NCBI RefSeq assembly: GCF_002811875.1
Contig: NZ_NPDZ01000005.1
Coordinates: 124,001-188,000 of the forward strand
Direction of reading: 5' to 3'
Length of the DNA: 64,000 nt
DNA from: Leptospira perolatii
Lineage (GTDB): Bacteria; Spirochaetota; Leptospiria; Leptospirales; Leptospiraceae
Shown: positions 1-9,186 of the stretch, piece by piece
Position numbering within the stretch: the first letter of the stretch is position 1
Layout: each line of letters begins with the position of its first letter
The notes under the pieces: model-generated
Told to the model about the DNA's origin: nothing
What the model saw: the letters and a program-made list of their open reading frames with translations, nothing else
Databases searched by the model: none
Position numbers and translations under genes: made by a program

Positions 1-36
1 ATTCTGGATATCCTTGGTCTCCTCGTTCTTATTCAT
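1..36 (-). CDS. Partial CDS, N-terminus only (possible regulator)
   Basis: The first 12 codons of a minus-strand gene run off the left edge of the window, starting at an ATG at 34-36 and reading MNKNEETKDIQN. An AAGGA-type ribosome binding site lies about 8 bases upstream. The gene is divergent from the efflux operon that starts at 255, an arrangement often seen for transcriptional regulators. The charged start could precede a TetR-type helix, but twelve residues cannot establish this. An inverted repeat at 71-95 lies just upstream. Confidence 0.45.
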   Translation of the reverse strand, partial: MNKNEETKDIQN

Positions 37-254
37 CTTCTCTTTCCTTTGTAAGAAAAAGTTCCTATCGTAACAGTGTCGTATCTTTCCTGTTAGTGGA
101 TCTTCCTCCCCCTTCTATCCAAGCATAAGCTATAAAGCGGATCGATTTTTGACGGTTCCGTTTTTCGCAAATCGAAAATTGTAAGAATCGTCTAGAGTGA
201 ATTTCGCGGCTCGAAATGTACCGTGAAAATATAAATAAGTAAACTGGTAACCAA
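37..254. promoter_or_regulatory. Divergent intergenic region upstream of efflux operon
   Basis: This 218-base AT-rich gap lies between two divergent genes and should hold both promoters. A TATAAA-like -10 candidate sits at 230-235, and a short palindrome TGGTAACCA at 245-253 abuts the TolC start codon. No good Shine-Dalgarno sequence precedes the ATG at 255. I see no RNA gene here. The promoter assignments are weak and based only on consensus matches by eye. Confidence 0.3.
71..95. repeat. Operator-like inverted repeat TAACAG-N13-CTGTTA
   Basis: A 6-bp inverted repeat (71-76 and 90-95) with a 13-base spacer lies 35 bases upstream of the partial minus-strand gene. Its size and position suit a dimeric repressor site controlling the divergent pair, but it is short enough to occur by chance. 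Confidence 0.3.
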
Positions 255-1691
255 ATGAAGAAAAATGTGTTAGCTCTCCTGCTTACGACTGCATGCTTTC
301 AGTTTGTATACGGAGAAACCGAAACCTCGAGCGGTATGACGCAACCTACTAAGTCTCCGTATTCGGAAGTTCCTAGCACTTCTATCGATTCTTCAACTTA
401 TAGTCAACCGGCGGAAGCCGACGCAAAAACGGAAATTTCCATTTCGCTGACAAAGGCAGAGGAGCACCTGTGGAAAAATAACCTCCTGTTGCTCGCAGCC
501 AAATATGATATCGATGCGAGAAAGGCCGGTATCGAACAAGCAGGATTGTACGCGAATCCGAATATCTTCGTGGACCAGAATATTTTCGCGGAGCCGACGC
601 AGAGATACTTTGACTTTTCCAGATCAGGGCAGAGTATGGTTCAGCTCCAGCAGTTATTTCTGTTAGGCGGTAAGATCGGAAAACGAATTCGAGTAGCAGA
701 GCTAAATGCGAAGATCGGTGAACAAGAGTTCTATGATCTTGCTCGAGAGCTTCTTATGAAGCTAAGAAAGACGTTTTACTTCATCCATTACTATAAACAG
801 GCAATTTTATTCTATAATGGAAGTGTGGATGCTTTAGAAAAAACTGTGAACTCCGCGGAGCAAGCCTATAAGCGCAGGGCAGTTTTACAATCAGAGGTTC
901 TTCGTCTAAAGGCTTTATTATTTTTTCTTAAAAAGGAAAGAGAAGATCTTAAAATTCGAGTTCTGGAAAAAGAGGCGGATTTACGAGTACTTCTAAACGA
1001 ACCAGCTTTTCTGCCCCAAACGATTAGTTTCTTACCAGTCTTGGACGAGGGTTTCGTAGAGAATTTGGACCCTATGAAACTGAAGCTGGAAGACATGATT
1101 CAGAAAGCCAGGGAATATAGACCTGACCTAAAGAAAGCTGTCCAGGCCCTAAGATTTGAAGAAGCGAATCTAGAATTACAACACGCGAACGCGATTCCGG
1201 ATCTTGCCTTCGGTCCCGCATACAACAGAGGAGGAACTGCATTCCAAAACTATTGGGGTGTTACCGCCCAGTTGAATATTCCTATCTTTGATAGAAACCA
1301 GGGAAACATCAAGGCGGCGGAAAAGGCCATTCTGGTGAAGAAGCAAGAACTCAAGAATACGATCCTGGAAGTGGAAAACGAAGTAAACGTATCTTTAGCC
1401 GCTGCGAAGGCGAAAGACTCCTTGTACAAAAAATTCAGAAACACTTATATCAAGGATTATGCGGATCTTGCACAGGATATGATCGAAAGTTACGAAAAAC
1501 GTTATATTTCAATATTAGAATTTGCTGATTTCTTTGAAACATACAGATCGAGCACGGTAGAGATGCTGAGGTTGCAAACGGATCGAATGGAAGCGATCGA
1601 AGGCGTAAATTACTCTGTGGGTACCGGAGTATTTCTACAAAATCAAAAAGATTCGAATAAATCTGAGAATGGAACTGGAGGATTAAAATGA
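255..1691 (+). CDS. TolC-family outer-membrane efflux channel (CzcC-like)
   Basis: A 478-residue outer-membrane channel subunit for tripartite export. An N-terminal signal peptide (about residues 1-20) is followed by a Ser/Thr-rich linker and then two outer-membrane efflux protein repeats. These include the [13 protein letters not shown] segment in the first repeat and long amphipathic helices such as [19 protein letters not shown] in the second. It would form the trimeric beta-barrel and alpha-tunnel that carries substrate across the outer membrane. Its stop overlaps the adaptor start by four bases (ATGA at 1688-1691), so the two are translationally coupled. The CzcA-type pump downstream implies metal-ion efflux. 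The start has no obvious Shine-Dalgarno but gives a correct signal peptide. Confidence 0.88.
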   Translation: MKKNVLALLLTTACFQFVYGETETSSGMTQPTKSPYSEVPSTSIDSSTYSQPAEADAKTEISISLTKAEEHLWKNNLLLLAAKYDIDARKAGIEQAGLYANPNIFVDQNIFAEPTQRYFDFSRSGQSMVQLQQLFLLGGKIGKRIRVAELNAKIGEQEFYDLARELLMKLRKTFYFIHYYKQAILFYNGSVDALEKTVNSAEQAYKRRAVLQSEVLRLKALLFFLKKEREDLKIRVLEKEADLRVLLNEPAFLPQTISFLPVLDEGFVENLDPMKLKLEDMIQKAREYRPDLKKAVQALRFEEANLELQHANAIPDLAFGPAYNRGGTAFQNYWGVTAQLNIPIFDRNQGNIKAAEKAILVKKQELKNTILEVENEVNVSLAAAKAKDSLYKKFRNTYIKDYADLAQDMIESYEKRYISILEFADFFETYRSSTVEMLRLQTDRMEAIEGVNYSVGTGVFLQNQKDSNKSENGTGGLK

Positions 1692-2686
1692 AGATCCCTG
1701 TCAAAAAAAGAACTCTGATACTATTGATCATTTCGGGAGCTGTTTTCTTTACGCTTCTCGCAGTTACTGCATTCGGAAATGGGAAGAAGACCTTGGCTGT
1801 CCCTCCTAGCAAGCCGATCGTGAAAGACGGCGGAGAGAGGATCGAATTTAAGGAAGGTGCTCCCGGTCTAGACATTATCAAGGCGGTTCAGATAGGAAAT
1901 TCGGCTGAATTCGTCACAGTAGAAGCTCCCGCGAGGTTGATCGCATCGACTGCGCCGTCTGTAAACAACGGAGAAAGGATCATACTATTTGAATCTGCAG
2001 AATTAAACGATTTGTACGTCGGTTATGTTCACTCCAGAAACCAACTCAATCGATCCAGAAAGAATTTGGATAGGATCCGAGACATGTTTAGTCACAGAGT
2101 TGCTACCCAAAAGGATGTGATCGAGGCCGAAACGGAGGCAGATAACAACGCAGCGGATTTGGCAGAGTACGAAGGTAAGCTGAGAGCTGTGGGGATGAAT
2201 CCATATCTGATTTCTCAAGCAGAGGCGAATATCGCCTGGATTATTAGCGATGTTCCAGAATCTCAGTTACAGAGCATGCGCAAAGGAAAGAGGGTAAAAG
2301 TGAAATTCGCTTCTTATCCGAACGAAGAGTGGTCGGGTACTGCAGAAGCTCTCGGAGATAACGTGGATCCTACTACCCGAACGGTAAAGGTCAGGATCGC
2401 GATTAAAAATTCTCATTACAAATTGAAGCCTGGAATGTTCGCAACGGTCAAGTTTCCGGAGGACACTAGAGCCGATACGGTCGTAATTCCCTTCAACTCG
2501 GTTGTTACCGTGGAGGGCAAAAATTATGTATTTGTAGAGGAGACCCCTGGGGAGTTCTTTAGAAGAGAAGTAGTGTTAGGAACTTCTGGAGATGAAAAAG
2601 TCAGTGTGGTGGAGGGCTTAACCCGAGGAGAAAAGGTGGTAGTGCAAGGAGCGATATTACTGAAGGGGCTTAGTTTCGGATTTTGA
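1688..2686 (+). CDS. RND efflux periplasmic adaptor, shortened (CzcB-like)
   Basis: A 332-residue membrane-fusion protein linking the pump to the TolC channel. It has an N-terminal membrane/signal segment (about 9-29), an alpha-hairpin (about 105-175, with the [20 protein letters not shown] motif), a beta-barrel (about 185-260, with [13 protein letters not shown] and LKPGMFATV) and a membrane-proximal domain. Both lipoyl half-motifs that normally flank the hairpin seem to be missing: the sequence passes directly from about 95 into the hairpin, and from hairpin to barrel in roughly a dozen residues. It is shorter than typical CusB or CzcB proteins. Its stop overlaps a TTG start of the next gene (TTGA at 2683-2686). 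Confidence 0.85.
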   Translation: MKIPVKKRTLILLIISGAVFFTLLAVTAFGNGKKTLAVPPSKPIVKDGGERIEFKEGAPGLDIIKAVQIGNSAEFVTVEAPARLIASTAPSVNNGERIILFESAELNDLYVGYVHSRNQLNRSRKNLDRIRDMFSHRVATQKDVIEAETEADNNAADLAEYEGKLRAVGMNPYLISQAEANIAWIISDVPESQLQSMRKGKRVKVKFASYPNEEWSGTAEALGDNVDPTTRTVKVRIAIKNSHYKLKPGMFATVKFPEDTRADTVVIPFNSVVTVEGKNYVFVEETPGEFFRREVVLGTSGDEKVSVVEGLTRGEKVVVQGAILLKGLSFGF

Positions 2687-3417
2687 AAAATACATTCTTA
2701 AACTTTAATCTTCTGATTTTATTTCTTACTTTTGCAATCTCTTCGCCAGTCTTCGCGCAATACTCCGGAGATGGAAATAAAAAAGAGGATCCTGCACCGG
2801 AGTGGAATCCGGATTCGGATCGAAAATCGCAAATCGGAAAAGGTGATTACCAAACTCTGAAAACAGATAAGGTCACCAACTTTTGGGTCTATGGTGCGAG
2901 CATTGGTTCTCCTGGTAGTGTGAATCTTAATTTAGGATATTATTATAAAGATGTTGTTCTCAGGGTCTCCGGAGGCTACTGGAGAACTCATTGGTGGGGC
3001 GGCCAGGTAGATTTAGGATACAGTTTCTGGAAAACTCCCGTCATTGCTCATAGCATTTCTATTGTCGGAGGGGCGTTTCAAGTAGATCCTTTTGCACCGG
3101 ACGTAGGCCGAGGTGGACAGAACGAATATCCTACCGCAATCAATGTTCCCGGTTACAATCATAGGGATCCTACCTTCGAGGACCAAATCATTCGTTCCTA
3201 TGTGGCTAGCAATAATGCGAATCTAGCAACCTATTTGGAGTATGCGAGCCGAGACAGACAGAAGGTACATCTTCACCAAGCATATATAGGACTTACTTAC
3301 GATATTCTTTTGGGAAATTTCTTTTTACAAGTTGGCGCTGGATCAGGACCAGGTGATTACCGAAATCCTCAATTGTTAATCCAACTTGGGTATCTATTCG
3401 ACACGAGGTCTCACTAA
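2683..3417 (+). CDS. Secreted beta-rich hypothetical protein in efflux operon
   Basis: A 244-residue protein of unknown function, started at a TTG that overlaps the adaptor stop. Residues 1-26 form a signal peptide ending in a VFAQ-like cleavage site. The rest alternates aromatic and glycine residues ([41 protein letters not shown]), as expected for outer-membrane beta-strands, so a small barrel or periplasmic beta protein is likely. The stop is fused to the pump start (TAATG at 3415-3419). Its position between adaptor and pump suggests it works with the efflux complex. I do not recognise a named family. Confidence 0.75.
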   Translation: MKNTFLNFNLLILFLTFAISSPVFAQYSGDGNKKEDPAPEWNPDSDRKSQIGKGDYQTLKTDKVTNFWVYGASIGSPGSVNLNLGYYYKDVVLRVSGGYWRTHWWGGQVDLGYSFWKTPVIAHSISIVGGAFQVDPFAPDVGRGGQNEYPTAINVPGYNHRDPTFEDQIIRSYVASNNANLATYLEYASRDRQKVHLHQAYIGLTYDILLGNFFLQVGAGSGPGDYRNPQLLIQLGYLFDTRSH

Positions 3418-6400
3418 TGATCAAAAGCCTCATATTTGGAGTTCTTCAGTTTCGAGTCGCTACGCTTGCTTCGGCTGTAGTTGCGGTATTATTTGGGATA
3501 TGGGCTTGGATCGATATTCGAAAAGAAGCATATTCAGATATCGCAGACACTCAGGTTAGAGTGGTGGCCAAATTTCCAGGAAAGGCCGCTGTGGAAGTGG
3601 AAGAAAGAGTTACTCTACCGATTGAAAGGGTTCTGAACGCGATCCCAAGAGTTTTGGTCAGAAGATCTAGAACAATTAACGGGCTTGTGGTCTTTCAATT
3701 TGTATTCGAAGACGGAACCGACGATTATTTCGCCAGAACCAGGCTTCTAGAAAAAGTGAAAGAAGCGGATATTCCGCCTGATGTGGAACCGCAGTTAGCT
3801 CCAATGAGCTCGCCGGTCGGTGAGATTTATAGGTATGTTTTGGAATCTTCCGAGAATCATACTCCGATGGAAATCAGAACAGTTCAGGATTGGATTGTGG
3901 TTCCAAGGATGTTGCAGATCCCAGGCATCGCGGATGTTGTGACCTTTGGCGGACTACCGAAACAATTTCATGTCGTAACTTCTCCGGATAAACTAATACG
4001 CTATAAATTGACGATTGATGATGTAATCCAATCCATTCAATCAAATAACCTGAATACAGGTGGAAATATTCTTCGCCAAGGTGAGCAAGGATTTCCAATT
4101 CGATCCTTGGGTGCGATTCGTACTCAGGAAGATATAGAAAATATCGTGGTGAAGACCATGAATGGTGTGCCCGTTTATGTGCGCGATCTCGGCAGTGTCG
4201 AAATTTCTCACCCTGTTCCTAGCGGTGTGTTAGGATACACGTTTCAGAACGACCAGGAAGGATTGATTGACGTCGATTCTTCCGTGCAAGGCTTGGTCGC
4301 AATGAGACGTTGGGGCGATCCAAATGAAATGGGAGATAGAATTCGGGCAAAAGTAAAAGAGATCAACGAAAACTACCTTCCCTCCGGATTCAAAATTAGA
4401 AATACGTACGATAGAACTGACCTTGTTAATTACACCCTAAGGACCATAGGGAAAACTCTTATTGAAGGAGTGATGGTCGTTAGTCTCGTTCTTATATTTT
4501 TCATCGGAAGCGTAAAGGCTTCTATGGTCGTCGTAGCAACCATTCCATTTGCAATGTTGTTTGCATTCAGTTTGATGAATCTCACTGGAATTCCTGCCAG
4601 CTTGCTTTCATTAGGTGCGATCGACTTCGGTATCATCGTGGACGGTGCGGTGATCATGGTGGAAAACATCATGAGAAGGTACCGAGATGCCTCTAGTTCA
4701 GATAAACACCGAGGTATTCTTAGATTTACTGCAGAGGCCTCGTCCGAAGTAGGCACTGAAATTCTGTTCTCGATCCTGATCATCATTATGGCCTACATCC
4801 CTATATTTTCTTTCGAGAGAATTGAGGGTAGGTTGTTCAAGCCGATGGCGTTCACGATTTCTTTCGCGATTTTTGGTGCACTGGTATTTGCGCTTACCGT
4901 AATTCCAGTAATGATGTCCTATATCTATAGAAATTATTTTGAATCGGCAAATCCGGGACCGATCGAATGGCATAATCCGTTCTACCACTGGCTGGAAAAA
5001 AAATATTCTGGTCTGATCCAGTACATCGTAGAGCGTTCTAAAAAAGTAATCATCTTCAGCTTCTCAATCGTAGGTGTACTACTTGTGGCCGGAGGATTGA
5101 GGCTGGGAACTGAATTCCTCCCCGAGATGGATGAAGGTGGATTTAATTTAAGAATTTTTTTTCCGGTAGGGATTTCTCTCCAGGAATCCCGGAAATTCAT
5201 CCCGAAGATTCGGGAACTTATTTCGAAGAATGAGCAGGTGAGCGTGGTACTTTCTCAGTTCGGTCGAAATGACGACGGAACTGACCCTCTGCCTTCCAAC
5301 CGACTTGAAGTGCTCGTTGGCTTAAAAGACTACGACGATTGGAAGGAACGGATCACCAAACAGCAATTATTGCTTAGAATGAAAAATGATCTCGAGGCTG
5401 GAATTCCCGGAGCAAGGATCAGTTTTTCTCAACCGATTATGGACAACCTTTCTGAAGCGATCATGGGAACAATCGCGGATTTGGCGGTGTTTGTTTCTGG
5501 GAACGATCTTAAGATTATGAGATCCATTGCGAATGAGGTTTTGGATCTCGTAAGCGAAATGAAGGGCGCGAGCGAATTCGGGATAGAGCAGGAAGCGGAT
5601 AGCCCCCAGCTGACAGTACGTATTAACCGCGAAGCCGCCGCTCGATTTGGGATCAATGTAAGTGACATCCAAGGAATGGTAGAAGCTGCGATCGGGATGA
5701 AGAGGATTAGCACTCTTTATGAAGGTCCATCCGACATTCCGCCGAAAACTCCAGCCCGATTCGGAATCGTAGTACGATTTGCAAAAGAATACCGTTCCTC
5801 GGTGAAGGCTCTGGAGAATATGCCGGTCATCTCACCGAAAGGGGAGAGAATTCCACTTTCTCAGTTGGCCGAGATTACTCTGGAAGATGGGCCTACAATG
5901 ATCTTCCGACAGCAAGGTAGAAGGGCAGTTACTGTTCGGACGAATATTCGGGGCAGGGACCAAGGCGGTTTCGTTGCCGAGTTACGTAAAAAGGTGAGCG
6001 AAAAAGTCAAACTTCCGGAAGGATATAAAATCGAGTATGGAGGTCAGTACGAGAATTTAGCTAGGGTGGGAACTCGCTTGGCTATTGTGATTCCTCTTAC
6101 CATCGCGATCATTTTCGGAATTCTGTATCTACTTTATAGAAACTTTAAATATGTTAGCGTGGCATTAGCCTGTATTCCTCTGTCGCTCGTAGGCGGGATC
6201 TATGCACTACTTTTCCGAGGTTATTATTTCAACGTTTCGAGTGGCGTAGGTTTCATCTCATTGTTCGGGATAGCGACGATGGCCGGGGTTCTATTCGTCT
6301 CTAGAACAAATACGATATTGGCAGAAGATCCGAATATTTCTGTCAAAAACGCAGTGAGCAAGGCGGCGATTATACAGCTACGTCCTATGCTAATGACTAT

Positions 6401-6734
6401 GTTGCTTGCATTGCTTGGTTTGATTCCGGCAACCCTAGCTTCAGGAGTGGGCTCGGACGTTCAGAGGCCTTTGGCAACTGTAATCGTGGGAGGACTTTTC
6501 TCCGCAATGATCTTGGTACTTACAATTCTTCCTAGTTTGTATCTACTGGTAGTCGGAGAACGGACTGTGGGTGGTGTGATTTGGTCCAAAGAATTACCGG
6601 AAAATTATTCTCGCTATTTGGAAACTTCACTCTCAGATATTGGTGATCTAGACGAAGCCTTACCAGTTGAACCGCCGAGAAAAAACGGTAAAAGAAAGAC
6701 TCCGGTGAATGGCAAAAAGGAACGAAAGAAATAG
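3417..6734 (+). CDS. czcA: Heavy-metal efflux RND pump (CzcA/CusA family)
   Basis: A 1105-residue inner-membrane proton/metal antiporter of the HME-RND class. It has the usual duplicated layout: a first TM helix near residue 15, a large periplasmic loop, a TM bundle at about 340-500, a second periplasmic loop and a final bundle at about 880-1040. The TM4 signature D403-FGIIV-D409-GAVIMV-E416-N matches the proton-relay acids of Czc[10 protein letters not shown] after the central helices is also typical. The C-terminus is a lysine/arginine-rich cytoplasmic tail. The metal (Zn/Co/Cd versus Cu/Ag) cannot be fixed by inspection, so the gene symbol is provisional. Confidence 0.93.
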   Translation: MIKSLIFGVLQFRVATLASAVVAVLFGIWAWIDIRKEAYSDIADTQVRVVAKFPGKAAVEVEERVTLPIERVLNAIPRVLVRRSRTINGLVVFQFVFEDGTDDYFARTRLLEKVKEADIPPDVEPQLAPMSSPVGEIYRYVLESSENHTPMEIRTVQDWIVVPRMLQIPGIADVVTFGGLPKQFHVVTSPDKLIRYKLTIDDVIQSIQSNNLNTGGNILRQGEQGFPIRSLGAIRTQEDIENIVVKTMNGVPVYVRDLGSVEISHPVPSGVLGYTFQNDQEGLIDVDSSVQGLVAMRRWGDPNEMGDRIRAKVKEINENYLPSGFKIRNTYDRTDLVNYTLRTIGKTLIEGVMVVSLVLIFFIGSVKASMVVVATIPFAMLFAFSLMNLTGIPASLLSLGAIDFGIIVDGAVIMVENIMRRYRDASSSDKHRGILRFTAEASSEVGTEILFSILIIIMAYIPIFSFERIEGRLFKPMAFTISFAIFGALVFALTVIPVMMSYIYRNYFESANPGPIEWHNPFYHWLEKKYSGLIQYIVERSKKVIIFSFSIVGVLLVAGGLRLGTEFLPEMDEGGFNLRIFFPVGISLQESRKFIPKIRELISKNEQVSVVLSQFGRNDDGTDPLPSNRLEVLVGLKDYDDWKERITKQQLLLRMKNDLEAGIPGARISFSQPIMDNLSEAIMGTIADLAVFVSGNDLKIMRSIANEVLDLVSEMKGASEFGIEQEADSPQLTVRINREAAARFGINVSDIQGMVEAAIGMKRISTLYEGPSDIPPKTPARFGIVVRFAKEYRSSVKALENMPVISPKGERIPLSQLAEITLEDGPTMIFRQQGRRAVTVRTNIRGRDQGGFVAELRKKVSEKVKLPEGYKIEYGGQYENLARVGTRLAIVIPLTIAIIFGILYLLYRNFKYVSVALACIPLSLVGGIYALLFRGYYFNVSSGVGFISLFGIATMAGVLFVSRTNTILAEDPNISVKNAVSKAAIIQLRPMLMTMLLALLGLIPATLASGVGSDVQRPLATVIVGGLFSAMILVLTILPSLYLLVVGERTVGGVIWSKELPENYSRYLETSLSDIGDLDEALPVEPPRKNGKRKTPVNGKKERKK

Positions 6735-6767
6735 TAAAAAGATCTTAAAAGGAAAGGCAGGAAAACT

Positions 6768-7241
6768 ATGAGAATCAACCCCTTTATTCCTCCACTGATC
6801 GTGTCACTGGTTTTGTCCTGCTTGTCTAATCAGGGAAGACCGGGAGGAAAAACTCCGAAAGAACTCTACGATGAGTGCATGAATACTTTTTCGGACGAGA
6901 ACAAATGCAAAGAGCTAGTTCTCAAAACAATTCCGGATGCAGATCTTTCACTTTTGGGCCCCGAACCTGAATTGAGCCCGGAGGAGAGCGCAAAAGTCAG
7001 AATTCGAGAAGAACTGATACATGCGCTTTTATACCAAAATAAGGTTTTTGTAAAAGAGCAACTCGGAGAACCCGATGAGCAGAAAACAGTTACGATGAGC
7101 AATGGTATGGAAGAGTGGATCTATAGAAGACCGGTCTCCAAATATGCCGAAGGTTCTAGACCGGACAAGGAATTGAAAATTCGTTTCCAAAGAGGGATGG
7201 TAGTTAGGATCGTCCACACTCCACCGGATCGCAGGCGATAA
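6768..7241 (+). CDS. Hypothetical lipoprotein closing the efflux operon
   Basis: A 157-residue predicted lipoprotein: a short signal peptide ends in LVLSC, with the lipidated cysteine near residue 18. An AGGAAA-type binding site precedes the start, and the gene lies 33 bases after the pump. The mature part is hydrophilic, with two further cysteines (DECMNTF, NKCKELV) in its first third and a basic C-terminus. No family is recognised. Its place in the operon suggests an envelope-anchored accessory of the efflux system, but nothing in the sequence proves this. The terminator at 7306-7338 follows. Confidence 0.7.
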   Translation: MRINPFIPPLIVSLVLSCLSNQGRPGGKTPKELYDECMNTFSDENKCKELVLKTIPDADLSLLGPEPELSPEESAKVRIREELIHALLYQNKVFVKEQLGEPDEQKTVTMSNGMEEWIYRRPVSKYAEGSRPDKELKIRFQRGMVVRIVHTPPDRRR

Positions 7242-7305
7242 TATAGTATTCAGTCAAGAGGATAAGCCGCCAGGATTTCCAAATAGGAATGGAATGGGTG
7301 GAAAT

Positions 7306-7338
7306 AAAAAAGGCACCCGGTTTAAGGGTGCCTTTTTT
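7306..7338. terminator. Bidirectional intrinsic terminator
   Basis: A perfect 13-bp stem (7306-7318 AAAAAAGGCACCC with 7326-7338 GGGTGCCTTTTTT) around a 7-base loop. It has a T-run in the plus orientation and a matching A-run that gives a U-tract on the minus strand. It lies between the convergent efflux operon and porin gene and should terminate both. Confidence 0.9.
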
Positions 7339-7360
7339 TGAAAAGCAAGTAGCTTAAGTA

Positions 7361-8941
7361 TTAGAACTTAGCTACAACTCCGAGAGTAAATCCCATCTGG
7401 TCTTTGCTCTTTTCGCCGCTTAAATTGACAAATTGATAACCGGCCGCCCAGTCTCTTCTGATATCCAATTTCACGAGTAGATGCTCTGTGAAATTCCAAA
7501 CAGGAGTGATGGTAAAGGTTTTATACTGACCGTAGTTGGAAGCTCCACCGTAGTCCTTATAGTTTTTGTCCATGGCACCCTTGACTTGTGCTACAGTCAG
7601 ACCACCAAGAGCTGGGTTGGAAGCGATAATTGCCTGAGCAATTGCATCATCCACTCCGCTTTTGTAGCTGCTTACGTATGCATTCGGTCCTCTGAAAGGG
7701 TTGAATGTAGTAAGTGCACCGTTGTTGCTTTTGTCGTCGATTGCTTCCACACGAACGTTAACTCCCCAAGTATCGTTGATTTTGAACTTGCTGAAGATCC
7801 CGTACGCTTTGTAGGTACTTTTCGTATGCTCAGTGCTAACAGTTCCGCCCAATACGGTTTCTACGGAGATCGTATTGGTTGGGTTGTACTGCTGTTGGAG
7901 CAGGTTGTTATTAGACATTCCTCCGGCTTTTTCACTCCAGGTGTAATCCAAGTCGATTTGGATTTTGTCAGTCGGAGTGAAGGACAGGATTGCATGGTTC
8001 ATGAACCAGTAGTCCTTGTTGTATTTTCCTCTTTCCGCACCTACTGTAATAGTCGGATCGATGGAACTAGCTACGAGTTGCTTCATAGGATCGACCCTGC
8101 CGGTATATCCGGTGGCAAATCCGTCGCTGGAATACAGTGTGTTCCAAACGACTGCAAGCTTGTCTTCGATCAACTGTCCTTTTACTTGAGTTCCGATCGA
8201 TTTGTGTTCGTTCGAAGACTCAAAGAAATAGTTTTTACCAGTATTGTTGAAAGCTGGATTGGCAACGGAAGCCAATGGGTTCAAGTAACCGGTACCACCT
8301 CCACTGTTGTACAGATAAAAGGTTCCAGACCATTTATCAGTAAACTGAGTGGTTAAGCGGGCACCGGTGTGAATGAAGGGGATTGTGTTTTGGAAGATGG
8401 CCCCTATCGAGTAGCTCGGGTTGTTCATGGATTCGAGAACCTCGTATCCGATGTGGGTGGCCATTTTACCTATATCCAGGGTCATTCCCTTCAAGACTGG
8501 AAAGAAGAAGGTTACGTAAGCTTGTTTTAACAAGTTATAGTTGTATATCTGGTTAAACTGAGCGTAGGGTGCTTCCTGGTATGCGTTGTTCATACCGTTT
8601 TGGAAATCTACACGGAATCCCCAAGGGCTTTCCTTTTCCGCTACCTTCTGAATTGCCAAGGACGCTGCGTTTACCGCAAAGTTCTTGTTATTCGTTTCGA
8701 AAGCTCGTGTGGAATCGATGTCGTTTCCTTGTAATGGATTGAAATTGTACATATAGTACACATCTACGAATCCCGAAAACTCTACTTGTTCATACCACGG
8801 TTTTTCTTCCGGTTCTGGTGCAGGGGCGGGAGTTGCTGTCGCTGCTGCTTCCTGAGGCTTCTTCGGTGCTTGGGCAAAAACTGAAGAGGAACCTAGCAGG
8901 GTGAGAGAAGCGGCGAGAGCGATTGTTGTTTTTATTCTCAT
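7361..8941 (-). CDS. BBP2-type outer-membrane beta-barrel porin
   Basis: A porin of about 525 residues, beginning [13 protein letters not shown] with a signal peptide ending at VFAQA. An alanine/proline/glutamate linker ([10 protein letters not shown]) follows, then a barrel that starts [14 protein letters not shown]. Conserved BBP2 (OmpL-like porin-2) landmarks are visible: [36 protein letters not shown] and [10 protein letters not shown]. The chain ends in phenylalanine (GVVAKF), the usual BAM signal. An in-frame ATG at 9052 is rejected as the start because it would lie upstream of the sigma-54 promoter at 8974-8989. The chosen start follows AGGAG and preserves the signal peptide; the adjacent ATG at 8942-8944 is an equal alternative. 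The substrate is unknown. Confidence 0.87.
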   Translation of the reverse strand: MRIKTTIALAASLTLLGSSSVFAQAPKKPQEAAATATPAPAPEPEEKPWYEQVEFSGFVDVYYMYNFNPLQGNDIDSTRAFETNNKNFAVNAASLAIQKVAEKESPWGFRVDFQNGMNNAYQEAPYAQFNQIYNYNLLKQAYVTFFFPVLKGMTLDIGKMATHIGYEVLESMNNPSYSIGAIFQNTIPFIHTGARLTTQFTDKWSGTFYLYNSGGGTGYLNPLASVANPAFNNTGKNYFFESSNEHKSIGTQVKGQLIEDKLAVVWNTLYSSDGFATGYTGRVDPMKQLVASSIDPTITVGAERGKYNKDYWFMNHAILSFTPTDKIQIDLDYTWSEKAGGMSNNNLLQQQYNPTNTISVETVLGGTVSTEHTKSTYKAYGIFSKFKINDTWGVNVRVEAIDDKSNNGALTTFNPFRGPNAYVSSYKSGVDDAIAQAIIASNPALGGLTVAQVKGAMDKNYKDYGGASNYGQYKTFTITPVWNFTEHLLVKLDIRRDWAAGYQFVNLSGEKSKDQMGFTLGVVAKF

Positions 8942-8973
8942 CATTCTCCTAAATCTCCTATGCCAGCACTTCA

Positions 8974-8989
8974 TGCAACATGTGTGCCA
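8974..8989 (-). promoter_or_regulatory. Sigma-54 (RpoN) -24/-12 promoter of the porin
   Basis: Read on the minus strand, this is TGGCACACATGTTGCA. It has the invariant GG and GC separated by exactly ten bases and agrees closely with the TGGCAC-N5-TTGC consensus. The predicted transcription start, about 12 bases downstream near 8963, leaves a 20-base leader carrying the AGGAG site of the porin. Expression would therefore need RpoN and an ATP-dependent enhancer-binding activator. Confidence 0.72.
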
Positions 8990-9074
8990 GGGCGTAAAAA
9001 AGGGAGAAAGAGACAAAAATCGATGCAAGCCCCAGAAATTGCAAAGATCCATTTGTACAGAAACTAATCTCAGC

Positions 9075-9128
9075 TCCGGATTATTCCGGAATGGGTGCAG
9101 AGTGTGTAAAAATTAAGCACACCATGGT
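9075..9128. promoter_or_regulatory. Possible upstream activator region of the porin
   Basis: About 110-165 bases upstream of the predicted porin start lie two TCCGGA boxes (9075-9080, 9085-9090), an inverted repeat GTGTG/CACAC (9102-9106, 9118-9122) and ACCATGGT (9121-9128). This is where enhancer-binding proteins of sigma-54 promoters usually bind. Which repeat, if any, is bound is unknown. Confidence 0.3.
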
Positions 9129-9162
9129 CGTTTTTTTAGCGAGTTTTTATTCGTAATAAAGG

Positions 9163-9186
9163 AATCAGATTTGAGAGTCTCTGATT
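9163..9186 (-). terminator. Stop-codon-spanning hairpin after tRNA nucleotidyltransferase gene
   Basis: A 7-bp stem AATCAGA (9163-9169) with TCTGATT (9180-9186) and a 10-base loop. On the minus strand it encloses the final codons and stop of the gene ending at 9165 and is followed by a weak pyrimidine tract (CCTTTATT). It may act as a terminator or 3'-end stabiliser. Confidence 0.4.

Noticed and set aside
7481..8356. Long plus-strand open frame (291 codons) opposite the porin gene
   Set aside because: It lies wholly antisense to a clear porin with signal peptide and barrel motifs, has no ribosome site and a composition unlike neighbouring proteins.
8942..9052. N-terminal extension of the porin (37 codons upstream of the chosen start)
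   Set aside because: It would start upstream of the sigma-54 promoter, lacks a ribosome site and would bury the signal peptide.
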